Shown: one piece after another, positions 1 to 7,078 of the stretch
Layout of the letters: every line of letters begins with the position of its first letter
Numbering within the stretch: position 1 is the stretch's first letter
Assembly: GCA_030623035.1 (NCBI GenBank)
Contig: JAUXFK010000042.1
Span: forward strand, 1-14,861
Source of the DNA: Deltaproteobacteria bacterium
GTDB taxonomy: Bacteria > Desulfobacterota > UBA8473
Direction of reading: 5' to 3'
DNA: 14,861 bases
Translations under genes and position numbers: made by a program
The notes under the pieces: model-generated
Told to the model about the DNA's origin: nothing
The model's input: the letters and a program-made list of their open reading frames with translations, nothing else
Database searches by the model: none

Positions 1-60
1 TAGTGATATACTGTTCTTTCTTTATGCTCAATTGGATGCGAGTTTTACACGGATTAAAAT

Positions 61-108
61 TTGATTGCCGCTCCTTGCAACTCTTTTCAAAAAGCTAAAC
101 TCTTACAA
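61..108 (+). promoter_or_regulatory. Conserved upstream block, copy 1
   Basis: This block lies in the AT-rich leader before the first CoA-transferase. It holds TTGA, then CCGC, then GCAACT (77-82), then TTTCAAAAAGCTAAACT (85-101) followed by one variable base and TTACAA (103-108). The same ordered series recurs at 3249-3297, before the first crotonase gene. The core 85-108 matches 3274-3297 at 23 of 24 bases, although the surrounding non-coding DNA is dissimilar. A shared promoter or operator for a co-regulated set is the simplest reading. No regulator gene is present in the window and no perfect dyad is seen. Confidence 0.5.
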
Positions 109-153
109 TTTATCAAATTTCTTGAGAAAGTACACTAAGGAGAGGATCATATA

Positions 154-315
154 TTGAAGAAAATTGGGAATATAATACGATCATTGTTTTTAGTTAGGTT
201 AGCTTTTCTCTTGAAATATAACCTGTATTATCCTATATTGATTGCAAATCAGATGAAATATTTTCATAATATAGACCCTCTTCACTATTTCAATCAACTA
301 TTTGATGAGGTTTGA
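154..315 (+). CDS. Possible small hydrophobic protein (53 aa), TTG start
   Basis: An open frame begins at TTG 154, eight bases after a strong Shine-Dalgarno AAGGAGAGG (137-145), and ends at TGA 313-315. That is one base before the ATG (317) of the CoA-transferase, so translation could be coupled. The product starts MKKIGNIIRSLFLVRLAFLL: a basic N-terminus followed by a hydrophobic stretch (about residues 7-31), then a mixed tail rich in aromatic residues. This would suit a one-pass membrane peptide. I recognise no family. Against it: TTG start, low complexity and AT-rich composition. For it: ribosome-binding site quality and exact placement. It could also be a leader peptide or chance. Confidence 0.35.
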   Translation: MKKIGNIIRSLFLVRLAFLLKYNLYYPILIANQMKYFHNIDPLHYFNQLFDEV

Positions 316-316
316 A

Positions 317-1564
317 ATGATGAATGATGAAAACATCCCCCCACTTAGAGGCATAAAGGTACTCGATCTCAGTCAGGCTTATTCAGCTCCGCTGTGTGGC
401 ATGATGCTGGGTGACATGGGAGCGGATGTGATAAAGATCGAAAGATTACAAGGAGAGGCAATGCGTTACGGAAGGGCAGCAGGCATGGATGACCTTGATA
501 AAGGAAAAGGTGAAAAAAACGACGCCTCTGTGTTTCTTGCTGTCAACAGGAGCAAAAGAAGCCTTGTTGTGGACATCAAGCAGGAAGAAGGCAAAGAAAT
601 TATGCTCAAGCTGGCTGGACATGCCGATGTCTTTATTGAGAACTTTCGTCCCGGAGTCATGGATCACCTGGGACTTGGCTATGAGAGGGTCTGCGAACTC
701 AATCCTCAGATCATATATGCCTCCCTCACAGGTTGGGGGGATAAGGGGCCACTTGCCCACAGAATAGGTGGAGACATGTGGGCACAGGCAATGGGGGGAG
801 TGGTCAGCCGCCAGGGAAGCGTTGATGGTCCGCCATCATTGAGCGGCATAGCATTCGTTGACCAGGGGACAGCAGGAATCATGGCCTTTGGGATAATGGT
901 GGCCTTATTCGTCCGCCAACGCAGCGGTGTCGGACAATATATGAGCGTCAATCTGCTTCATAGCCTTCTCCATATGGAATCTACGGAAGTGTCCGAATAT
1001 CTGATCGATGGAAGACTGGTAACAAAGATCGGAAGGGGGCTCCCTCCCCATGTTGTTGCCCCACCTGCGGGTGTTTATCCTGCTAAGGATGGAGATGTGG
1101 TAACCATATTTGGTACAGGGAAACAGTGGCCGATCTTTTGTAATATTCTTGGAGTGCAGCACTTAGAAAATGACCCAAGGTTTACAACAGACGATCTGAG
1201 GATTGAACACCGTGAACAACTGTATTCGATCCTGGATCAGGCATTTGCAAAAAAGACAAGAATAAAATGGCAACAGCTATTTAAAGAGGCAAAATTACGC
1301 TGCGATCCATGTCTGAACTACGAGGAGCTGTTTGCCCATCCTCAAGTGGAGGCAAACGAGATGCTTACCAGTCTGATGCATCCGGTTCGGGGAAGTATCA
1401 AGATGGTAAATGCCCCAATAAAGTTTTCGAAGACTCGGCCAATGCCCTGTATCCCACCGCCACTTTTGGGAGAACACAGTAAGGAGATCCTCCTTGAACT
1501 GGGTTATAGTGAACTACAGATTAACGAGCTTATTCGCAAGGAAATAATCAAGGTTTATAGATAA
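317..1564 (+). CDS. Class III (CaiB/BaiF) CoA-transferase, paralogue 1
   Basis: This protein would transfer CoA from a donor acyl-CoA to a carboxylate, activating or recycling the pathway acid in the cytoplasm. The family signature is clear: an N-terminal GIKVLDLSQ segment, MMLGDMGADVIKIER, then NRSKRSL (about 77-83), ENFRPGV, and RIGGDMWAQAMGG. In the last motif Asp153 (counted from ATG 317) matches the catalytic Asp that forms the aspartyl-acyl anhydride in formyl-CoA transferase. At 415 aa it has normal family length. I chose ATG 317 because GAGG (307-310) lies six bases upstream; the frame is open back to TTG 302, but that start has no better ribosome-binding site. It is a close paralogue of the gene at 5758, sharing the unusual LRCDPCL-YEELFAHPQVEA segment (about 327-346), where many relatives have a Gly-Pro-rich loop. 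Substrate unknown. The acyl-CoA synthetase gene follows after 26 bases, probably in one operon. Confidence 0.93.
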   Translation: MMNDENIPPLRGIKVLDLSQAYSAPLCGMMLGDMGADVIKIERLQGEAMRYGRAAGMDDLDKGKGEKNDASVFLAVNRSKRSLVVDIKQEEGKEIMLKLAGHADVFIENFRPGVMDHLGLGYERVCELNPQIIYASLTGWGDKGPLAHRIGGDMWAQAMGGVVSRQGSVDGPPSLSGIAFVDQGTAGIMAFGIMVALFVRQRSGVGQYMSVNLLHSLLHMESTEVSEYLIDGRLVTKIGRGLPPHVVAPPAGVYPAKDGDVVTIFGTGKQWPIFCNILGVQHLENDPRFTTDDLRIEHREQLYSILDQAFAKKTRIKWQQLFKEAKLRCDPCLNYEELFAHPQVEANEMLTSLMHPVRGSIKMVNAPIKFSKTRPMPCIPPPLLGEHSKEILLELGYSELQINELIRKEIIKVYR

Positions 1565-1590
1565 GTTTAATCAAAGGGACCCTTCGGTTT

Positions 1591-3000
1591 ATGCAAAAAA
1601 CGCCACCATTAGATTATCTTTTTCATCCCCATTCGATTGCCATACTTGGCGCTTCAGCAAACCCGGCCTCTAAGGGATACGACTATTTAAAGGGTTTCCT
1701 TGAGTTTGAATTTCCCGGCCGGATTTATCCGGTAAATCCAAAGTCGGATGAGATCCTCGGTCTTAAGGCCTATCCCCACATAAAGGATATCCCCGGAGAG
1801 GTTGAATACGTTATCTCCTGCATAAATGCCCGTTCATTGATTGACATGATGGCTGATTTTTCTTCTAGGGGGGTAAAGGCTATACAGCTTTATACCTCCG
1901 GTTTTAGCGAAACAGGTGAGCCTGAAGGCATTGCACTGGAACAAGAATTGATAAAAAAAGCCGGGGACAAGGGGATACGCGTGCTTGGGCCGAATTGTAT
2001 GGGCATACACTATCCAGGGGGTAAAATGGCCTTTGGCAGGGCAAAGTTCTCAAAGAAGGACGGACAGGTCGGAGCCCTGGTTCAAAGCGGCGGACATGGC
2101 TGGCATCTCCTTTGCAGCGGCTCATTACGTGGTCTTGGGTTCAGTAAGATAATCAGCTTTGGAAATGCATCGGACATAAATGAGACAGATTTACTTGAAT
2201 ATCTTGCAGAGGATAGAGAGACTAAAATAATCGCCGCTTATATTGAGGGGATTAAAGATGGTCGCAGGTTTTCGAATATTGCAAGAATTACGGCTCAACA
2301 AAAGCCGCTTATTGTGATAAAGGGCGGACGAACTGACGCAGGAAAGAGGGCTGTTGCCTCCCATACCGGTTCCCTGGCAGGCAGTAACAGGGTGTGGGAT
2401 TCTTTCTTTAATCAGACTGGAATCATTCAGGCATACAGTCTGGATGAGTTGATAGATTTTATTATACCCTTTGTATATTTTCCAATAATAAAGCAAGGCA
2501 ACGTGGGAATTGTAGGAGGTGGAGGCGGGGCCAGCGTACAGGCCGCTGATGACCTTGAGTATCAGGGGCTAAAAGTGCCCTCTCTACCAGCCGAGATCAG
2601 GGACGAACTAAAGGGGTTCACACCTCTGGCAGGCTCCATTCTGGGGAATCCTGTGGATACTGTTGAAATGTGGGATCCACACAGCTTTGTTCGAACCTTT
2701 GAGTTAGTCGCATCGTGGGAAGGGATTGACCTGATGCTTGCTCATTTGGTAGTAGAGATTGCTGCTCAATGGCAGGGGCAGAGCATACTGGACGGTATAG
2801 TAGATGGCCTGCTTGCATGCAAGAATACCATCGGGAAACCAATAGCCGTTGTTCTCCAGTCCTTTGGGACCCCCCGTGGTACAGCTACCCTCTATGACAT
2901 TCAAAAAAGGCTTGCAAACTGTGGTATTCCAGTATATCCTACTACAGGAAGGGCAGGAAAAGCAATCGGTAAGTTCATCAAATATCACAAAAATCTCTAA
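1591..3000 (+). CDS. Acyl-CoA synthetase (NDP-forming), alpha subunit only
   Basis: This 469-aa protein resembles the alpha subunit of ADP-forming acetyl-CoA synthetase, which interconverts acyl-CoA + ADP + Pi and acid + CoA + ATP via a phosphohistidine. Residues 12-140 form the CoA-binding Rossmann domain (SIAILGASANPASKGY, YPVNPKSDEILG, GPNCMGI at 133-139). Residues about 158-290 and 300-466 form the two succinyl-CoA-ligase-like domains. The phosphorylated His is visible as His258 in ASHTGSLAG, close to His257 of the Pyrococcus enzyme. The usual QSGALG loop reads QSGGHG here (165-170). No ATP-grasp beta subunit is fused or encoded nearby, so either the partner is elsewhere or the protein has a different, perhaps CoA-shuttling, role. 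A modest Shine-Dalgarno AAAGGGA (1573-1579) precedes the ATG. It follows the CoA-transferase by 26 bases. Confidence 0.88.
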   Translation: MQKTPPLDYLFHPHSIAILGASANPASKGYDYLKGFLEFEFPGRIYPVNPKSDEILGLKAYPHIKDIPGEVEYVISCINARSLIDMMADFSSRGVKAIQLYTSGFSETGEPEGIALEQELIKKAGDKGIRVLGPNCMGIHYPGGKMAFGRAKFSKKDGQVGALVQSGGHGWHLLCSGSLRGLGFSKIISFGNASDINETDLLEYLAEDRETKIIAAYIEGIKDGRRFSNIARITAQQKPLIVIKGGRTDAGKRAVASHTGSLAGSNRVWDSFFNQTGIIQAYSLDELIDFIIPFVYFPIIKQGNVGIVGGGGGASVQAADDLEYQGLKVPSLPAEIRDELKGFTPLAGSILGNPVDTVEMWDPHSFVRTFELVASWEGIDLMLAHLVVEIAAQWQGQSILDGIVDGLLACKNTIGKPIAVVLQSFGTPRGTATLYDIQKRLANCGIPVYPTTGRAGKAIGKFIKYHKNL

Positions 3001-3338
3001 TTATTTAACCCATATTATTGTATTCTATCTTGCCCCCCTTTTTTGCTGCCTGGGATAGGTTTTTTTGACCCCTATATGGCTCGCTTCATGCATTTTCATA
3101 AACCCCGCCCAAAGGATTTCAACCACTTGAAAATGCTATCTTCTGCTGAGTTTATCCTGAGAAACGAAGGGTCAATATGGGTATCTTAAAACCCTGCCAA
3201 AAGTCGCTCAAAAGGAAATTATCTTGTATTACCAAACAATTAAAAAATTTGACCACCGCCTTAGCAACTAAAATTTCAAAAAGCTAAACTGTTACAAAAA
3301 ATTCTATTTCAATTATTAATTAAAGAAGGAGGAGAACT
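3001..3338. other. 338-bp intergenic region
   Basis: No convincing gene lies here. It contains a pyrimidine-rich run (3031-3044), a 7-bp inverted repeat TTGACCC (3065-3071) / GGGTCAA (3169-3175), a 37-codon open frame (3076-3189) without a ribosome-binding site, and, at its right end, the second copy of the regulatory block followed by the Shine-Dalgarno of the crotonase gene. No clear rho-independent terminator follows the synthetase gene. The gap and the repeated block suggest that a new transcription unit begins at about 3300. Confidence 0.6.
3249..3297 (+). promoter_or_regulatory. Conserved upstream block, copy 2
   Basis: This is the second copy of the block seen at 61-108: TTGA, CCGC, GCAACT (3264-3269), TTTCAAAAAGCTAAACT (3274-3290), one variable base, TTACAA (3292-3297). 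The spacing between GCAACT and the core is two bases longer than in copy 1. It ends 41 bases before the ATG of the crotonase gene, a distance that fits a promoter or operator. In this copy TTAGC (3261-3265) and GCTAA (3283-3287) form an inverted repeat; in copy 1 the left arm is degenerate. Confidence 0.5.
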
Positions 3339-4268
3339 ATGGAACAAGGGGATTATACACCAGCTATAGAACCGGGTGCGCAATTAGAAAGGGATATTGA
3401 ATGGGTAAAAAAAGAGATACTCGTGGAGAAAGATCCTAAGAGGATGATTGCTAAGGTCATCTTTAACAGACCTGAGAAATTGAATTCACTGATGCGGAGC
3501 CACTATCTTTATCTGGCAAAAATAATGAGTGAGTTAAACTGGGATAATGAGGTTAAAGTAATCATCTTTAAGGGAGCAGGGAGGTGCTTTGGAACCGGGC
3601 ATGATGTCGGCGAATTGGGAACCATGCACGGCCATGACACAAAAGGAAAGGCAAAACGCCCGAGTCAAAAGCAAAGGCTGTTGGTGGATATGGGGCTCAG
3701 AGAACATATCATTGAGCCGATTTACCGTTGCGTCAAGACCACGATTTCTCAGGTGCATAACTATTGCTACGGTGCTCACTTCCAGATAGCCATGGCTTCA
3801 GACCTGGTGCTCTGCACTCCGGATGCCCGGTTTACGCATCCGGGGTTTAGATATATTGGCCCTACCCTTGACCTTGCTTTGTGGTTACAGATTATGGGGG
3901 TAAGAAGACTTAAGGAGATGGTCTTAACCGGCAGACCATTTACAGCGGAAGAGGCAATGCAATACGGGCTGGTGAATAAGGTGGTTCCAGATGATAAGCT
4001 GGAGGAAGAGACAGATAAGATGGCAGAAGCAGCGGCATCCTTGCCGTTCGATGGTATTGTCATGGGAAAGACCTTTCTACAGGGAGTTCTGGACGCTGCC
4101 GGAGTCGGAGTAGGCGAATATATCGGCTACATGGGCCATGCGATGCAGACAGGCATCCATTATGAACCAGGAGAATTCAACTTACTAAAAGAGAGGAGAG
4201 ATAAAGGGATAAAGGGATCCACTATAACGAGAGACGGTATGTGGCCCGAGGGGTATGATTTGAGATAA
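3339..4268 (+). CDS. Crotonase-superfamily enzyme (enoyl-CoA hydratase-like), no catalytic Glu pair
   Basis: This 309-aa crotonase-fold protein has an N-terminal extension of about 35 residues before the usual start of the fold. Visible motifs are FNRPEKLNSL (42-51), the first oxyanion-hole segment GAGRCFGTGHDV (79-90), the second segment HNYCYGAHFQIAMASD (140-155), and the C-terminal trimerisation region ending in KERRDKGIKG. Aligned to rat mitochondrial enoyl-CoA hydratase, the positions of Glu144 and Glu164 hold Gln149 and Gly169, so ordinary water addition is unlikely. Isomerase, hydrolase, C-C lyase or decarboxylase activity on an acyl-CoA is possible. The N-terminal extension and C-terminal tail resemble those of the gene at 7963, so these two form one paralogue pair. 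Start: ATG 3339 after AAGGAGGAG (3326-3334). Confidence 0.88.
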   Translation: MEQGDYTPAIEPGAQLERDIEWVKKEILVEKDPKRMIAKVIFNRPEKLNSLMRSHYLYLAKIMSELNWDNEVKVIIFKGAGRCFGTGHDVGELGTMHGHDTKGKAKRPSQKQRLLVDMGLREHIIEPIYRCVKTTISQVHNYCYGAHFQIAMASDLVLCTPDARFTHPGFRYIGPTLDLALWLQIMGVRRLKEMVLTGRPFTAEEAMQYGLVNKVVPDDKLEEETDKMAEAAASLPFDGIVMGKTFLQGVLDAAGVGVGEYIGYMGHAMQTGIHYEPGEFNLLKERRDKGIKGSTITRDGMWPEGYDLR

Positions 4269-4346
4269 TTTTCCCTTTGCTCTTGTTCTGGACACCGCTT
4301 TTTGCTCGGGACACCTTTGAACGACCATAATTTCGGATAGAATAGA

Positions 4347-5003
4347 TTGATCTTAGACCTGCATATACATACAACGATCTCTGGAGACAGTATCATCACC
4401 CCACAGATGCTTGTCCCCGCGGCCATAAACGCTGGCTTAGATGGGGTTTGCATTACTGAACACGGGATTGAAAAGTCAAGGATTGCCGAAAAGCTGGCAA
4501 AGGAGTTTGATTTTCCTGTTTTTGGTGGGATGGAGGCAAGCACCGAGCTGGGTGACATCCTGATTTTCGGAATCGATAGCTATCCCAGGGTTATATATAA
4601 AGCCACGGAACTAGTGGAATTTGTCAAAGAGGCGGGCGGGGTAACAATCGCCGCCCACCCCTTTAGAAGTAATTTTGGGCGGTCAACCTACAAGAAGAGC
4701 TTGACTGTTGATGCAGCATGTGAATCTAAAATCCTTCAACTGGTGGATGCGATGGAGACATTTAATGGGTGGTCAACCGAGGAGGAGGTTACACTCTGTC
4801 AAGAGGTAAGCAATACTTTGGGACTAAATAGTACCGGAGGGAGCGATGCCCATATCCCAAAGCAGGTTGGCTGTTGCGTAACCATATTTGAAAACCAAAT
4901 AGAGAACGAGGCAGAACTTGTAGCCGCGTTGAAACGAGGGGAATTCATAGCCCAAGACCGCCGTATTGCCGAGCATAAAGGCCCGGCGAATTGGTTCAGT
5001 TAG
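4347..5003 (+). CDS. PHP-domain metal-dependent phosphoesterase-like protein
   Basis: This 218-aa protein is a stand-alone PHP (polymerase and histidinol phosphatase) domain, a TIM-barrel-like hydrolase with two or three metals. The metal ligands appear in family order: DLHIHT (His6, His8), ITEHG (Glu38, His39), GGMEAS (Glu63), AAHPFR (His104) and GGSDAH (Asp167, His169). Members cleave phosphoesters such as nucleoside or oligonucleotide phosphates; the substrate cannot be read here. The start must be TTG 4347, because an in-frame TAG lies at 4338-4340 and no ATG or GTG comes before the DLHIHT motif. GGATAG (4335-4340) is a weak ribosome-binding site. It lies 78 bases after the crotonase gene and converges on the next gene. 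A link to the CoA pathway is not evident. Confidence 0.87.
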   Translation: MILDLHIHTTISGDSIITPQMLVPAAINAGLDGVCITEHGIEKSRIAEKLAKEFDFPVFGGMEASTELGDILIFGIDSYPRVIYKATELVEFVKEAGGVTIAAHPFRSNFGRSTYKKSLTVDAACESKILQLVDAMETFNGWSTEEEVTLCQEVSNTLGLNSTGGSDAHIPKQVGCCVTIFENQIENEAELVAALKRGEFIAQDRRIAEHKGPANWFS

Positions 5004-5052
5004 GGTATTTTCGGATTAAGACTGTGTAAAGGAGCAGTATAAGGGGTTTTAC

Positions 5053-5607
5053 TCAAATATCATTTAGGTTATATGTAAGGGTATGAGAGGCAGTTCCAGT
5101 GGCTATTGAAATAATCTGCGCCTTTGCTTTGTTCTTAGAGCTTATCTCCAGTAATGCAACGCTGCCAGGTCCTTTAATCTGACGGGGAAATGTGGGGCTG
5201 CCGGGGTTAATCAGGAAAACACCTTTATGGATTTCCAGCAGAGCAACATGGCTATCTCCAAAAATAAGTAAGTCTACGCTTCCTCTAAACTCATACTGCA
5301 TGGCCTCTTCCAGGGTTCTCCAGGAAGGCTCTGGATAATCTATCCCATGAGTTAGACCGATACGAAAACCGAAAAGATCCAATACGATATTGTCTCTTAG
5401 TCGGGGGTCATTGGGTAGCCATATGTCACCATTGCCACGCACTGCCATCACCTTTGCTATCGTCTCAAGCTCATCCAACACGGATAAAAGATAGATATCT
5501 CCTGCATGAAGGATAAGATCAACCCCTGCAAAGATATCCTTTATCTGTGGAGGAAGCCTTTCTTCTTTTTTTGAAATATGGGTATCAGAGATCAATCCCA
5601 GTCTCAT
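5053..5607 (-). CDS. YfcE/MJ0936-type metallophosphoesterase
   Basis: This 184-aa calcineurin-like phosphoesterase belongs to the small YfcE/MJ0936 group, phosphodiesterases with two metals. Motifs in order: LISDTH (Asp8, His10), HAGD (Asp37), RGNGD (Asn59), LTHG (His87) and FGDSH (117-120), followed by INPGS. The last metal motif is normally GHTH; here its first His is Asp118, and the usual GNCD or GNHD reads GNGD. These are modest departures and the fold is secure. The start is the ATG at 5605-5607, placing the first motif at residue 5 as usual. It is transcribed away from the CoA-transferase at 5758, with a 150-bp divergent promoter region between them. It looks like a general-purpose gene within the catabolic cluster. 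Confidence 0.88.
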   Translation of the reverse strand: MRLGLISDTHISKKEERLPPQIKDIFAGVDLILHAGDIYLLSVLDELETIAKVMAVRGNGDIWLPNDPRLRDNIVLDLFGFRIGLTHGIDYPEPSWRTLEEAMQYEFRGSVDLLIFGDSHVALLEIHKGVFLINPGSPTFPRQIKGPGSVALLEISSKNKAKAQIISIATGTASHTLTYNLNDI

Positions 5608-5757
5608 TTTGATATATACCGGTCTTCTTGTTGTACACGATGGATTTGAGATTTTTAAAAAGTTTTCTTGTTATCAAATATTAAATATTATAAGTATGAG
5701 ATGTCAAGTTAATTTATCTTCAAAACACCTTTGAGAATCGGATCGGAGGTGAAGAAA
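5608..5757. promoter_or_regulatory. Divergent promoter region with AT-rich dyad
   Basis: This AT-rich gap separates the minus-strand phosphoesterase from the plus-strand CoA-transferase, so it must hold promoters in both directions. It contains an inverted repeat AATATT-A-AATATT (5677-5689), a plausible small operator. A TTTTTAAAAAG segment followed by TTATCAAAT (5671-5679) faintly recalls the leader at 84-120, but it is not a clear third copy of the repeated block. The Shine-Dalgarno GGAGGTGA (5745-5752) fixes the ATG at 5758. Confidence 0.4.
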
Positions 5758-7014
5758 ATGGATCGGAACCAGGGCAAAAAAGTAAAAAGTGCTATCCTGC
5801 CTTTGGAGGGGATAAAGGTACTCGATCTCACCCAGGCAATGATGGGAGCGCTCACCGCCATGATGCTGGGGGATATGGGCGCGGATGTGATCAAGGTGGA
5901 GCGGATTCAGGGAGAAGCAATCAGACATGGTCGGCCTGCTGCAATGGACGACCTGTATGAGGAGGAACTGAAGAAAGGTGAATCCCCGGATTCTGCGATG
6001 TGGTTGGGGAGCAACCGAAGCAAAAGAAGCCTTGCAATCGATATCAAGACCGAACAGGGCAAGGAGATAATTCTAAAGCTGGCAGGAGAGACTGATGTCT
6101 TTATGCAGAACTTTCGCCCCGGGGTTATCGAAAGGCTGGGGCTGGGCTATGATGTCATATCCGAAATCAACCCTCAAGTCATATATTGTTCCATATACGG
6201 CTTTGGTAAAACGGGTCCCCTGTCCCGAAGGGTGGGTGGGGACATGTGGTCCCAGGCGATGGGAGGGGCAATCAGCCAACTGGGAACCCCGGACGGCCCC
6301 CCCTCGATGGTGCCCTTCATCTTTGTGGATCATGGGGGCGCTGTCATGACAGCTTACGGCATAATGCTGGCTCTCTTTGCAAGAGAGAGAACCGGCCTGG
6401 GGCAGGACCTGGACGTAAGCCAGTTGGATGTTATGATGGCGCTGCAAACAACAGAGATATCAACATATCTGGCAGATGGAATCCAGCGCACAAAGGTAGG
6501 ACGGGGGAACCCCTTCTTCTCTCCCTTTCGTGCAAAGGACGGGGATGTTATGGTTATGCTGGGTGTGGGCCCTACATGGCCTATCTTCTGCCGTGTGTTA
6601 GACGTTTCGCATCTAGAAAAAGACCCCCGGTTTGAAACCGAAGCTGCCAGATTCAAAAACGCTGAGGAACTTTACCCTATCCTTGACGAGTCCTTCAGCA
6701 ACAAGACCAGGGTCGAGTGGCAGCAGATCTTCAGGGAAAACAAGCTTCGTTGTGACCCGTGCCTCACATATGAAGAACTCTTCGCTCACCCCCAGGTGGA
6801 GGCAAACGAGATGGTCGTCAACTTCCAGCACCCGCAACGTGGTACAATGAAGATGCTCGGTATTCCGGTTAAGTTGAGGAAGACCCCTGGCAAAGCGGAT
6901 ACGCCACCTCCTTTACTGGGTCAACATACTGAGGAGATACTCCTCGAACTTGGTTGCAGTAAAAAGGATGTAGAAGAGTTAAGTAACAAAAAGGTAATAA
7001 AAAAAGGCAATTAA
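5758..7014 (+). CDS. Class III (CaiB/BaiF) CoA-transferase, paralogue 2
   Basis: This is a 418-aa CoA-transferase of the formyl-CoA transferase/CaiB family. Motifs: GIKVLDLTQ, MMLGDMGADVIKVER, SNRSKRSL, QNFRPGV, and RVGGDMWSQAMGG with the likely catalytic Asp162. The C-terminal KLRCDPCLTYEELFAHPQVE stretch is almost identical to the first copy, so both genes arose by duplication and may act on related acids, for example the entry substrate and a downstream acid. The N-terminal domain differs more at the substrate side (MMGALTA versus YSAPLCG), consistent with different acyl groups. The frame is open to TTG 5731, but the Shine-Dalgarno GGAGGTGA five bases before ATG 5758 decides the start. A 64-base gap separates it from the crotonase operon downstream, probably co-transcribed. 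Confidence 0.94.
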   Translation: MDRNQGKKVKSAILPLEGIKVLDLTQAMMGALTAMMLGDMGADVIKVERIQGEAIRHGRPAAMDDLYEEELKKGESPDSAMWLGSNRSKRSLAIDIKTEQGKEIILKLAGETDVFMQNFRPGVIERLGLGYDVISEINPQVIYCSIYGFGKTGPLSRRVGGDMWSQAMGGAISQLGTPDGPPSMVPFIFVDHGGAVMTAYGIMLALFARERTGLGQDLDVSQLDVMMALQTTEISTYLADGIQRTKVGRGNPFFSPFRAKDGDVMVMLGVGPTWPIFCRVLDVSHLEKDPRFETEAARFKNAEELYPILDESFSNKTRVEWQQIFRENKLRCDPCLTYEELFAHPQVEANEMVVNFQHPQRGTMKMLGIPVKLRKTPGKADTPPPLLGQHTEEILLELGCSKKDVEELSNKKVIKKGN

Positions 7015-7078
7015 ATAATATTCGTACGAAAAGGCAAAGAGCCATCAATAATCAATGCCGAAATTTAGGAGGGTTAAT

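Noticed and set aside
3065..3175. TTGACCC/GGGTCAA inverted repeat as ends of a tiny element
   Set aside because: Only 7 bp long, with no extension of the match; expected by chance in a window of this size.
3076..3189. 37-codon open frame starting ATG GCT CGC in the 338-bp gap
   Set aside because: No ribosome-binding site, no recognisable family, and the frame is open upstream without a start; likely chance.
5651..5690. Third copy of the repeated regulatory block before the second CoA-transferase
   Set aside because: Only AAAAAG and TTATCAAAT are shared, with different spacing; the GCAACT and CTAAACT parts are absent.
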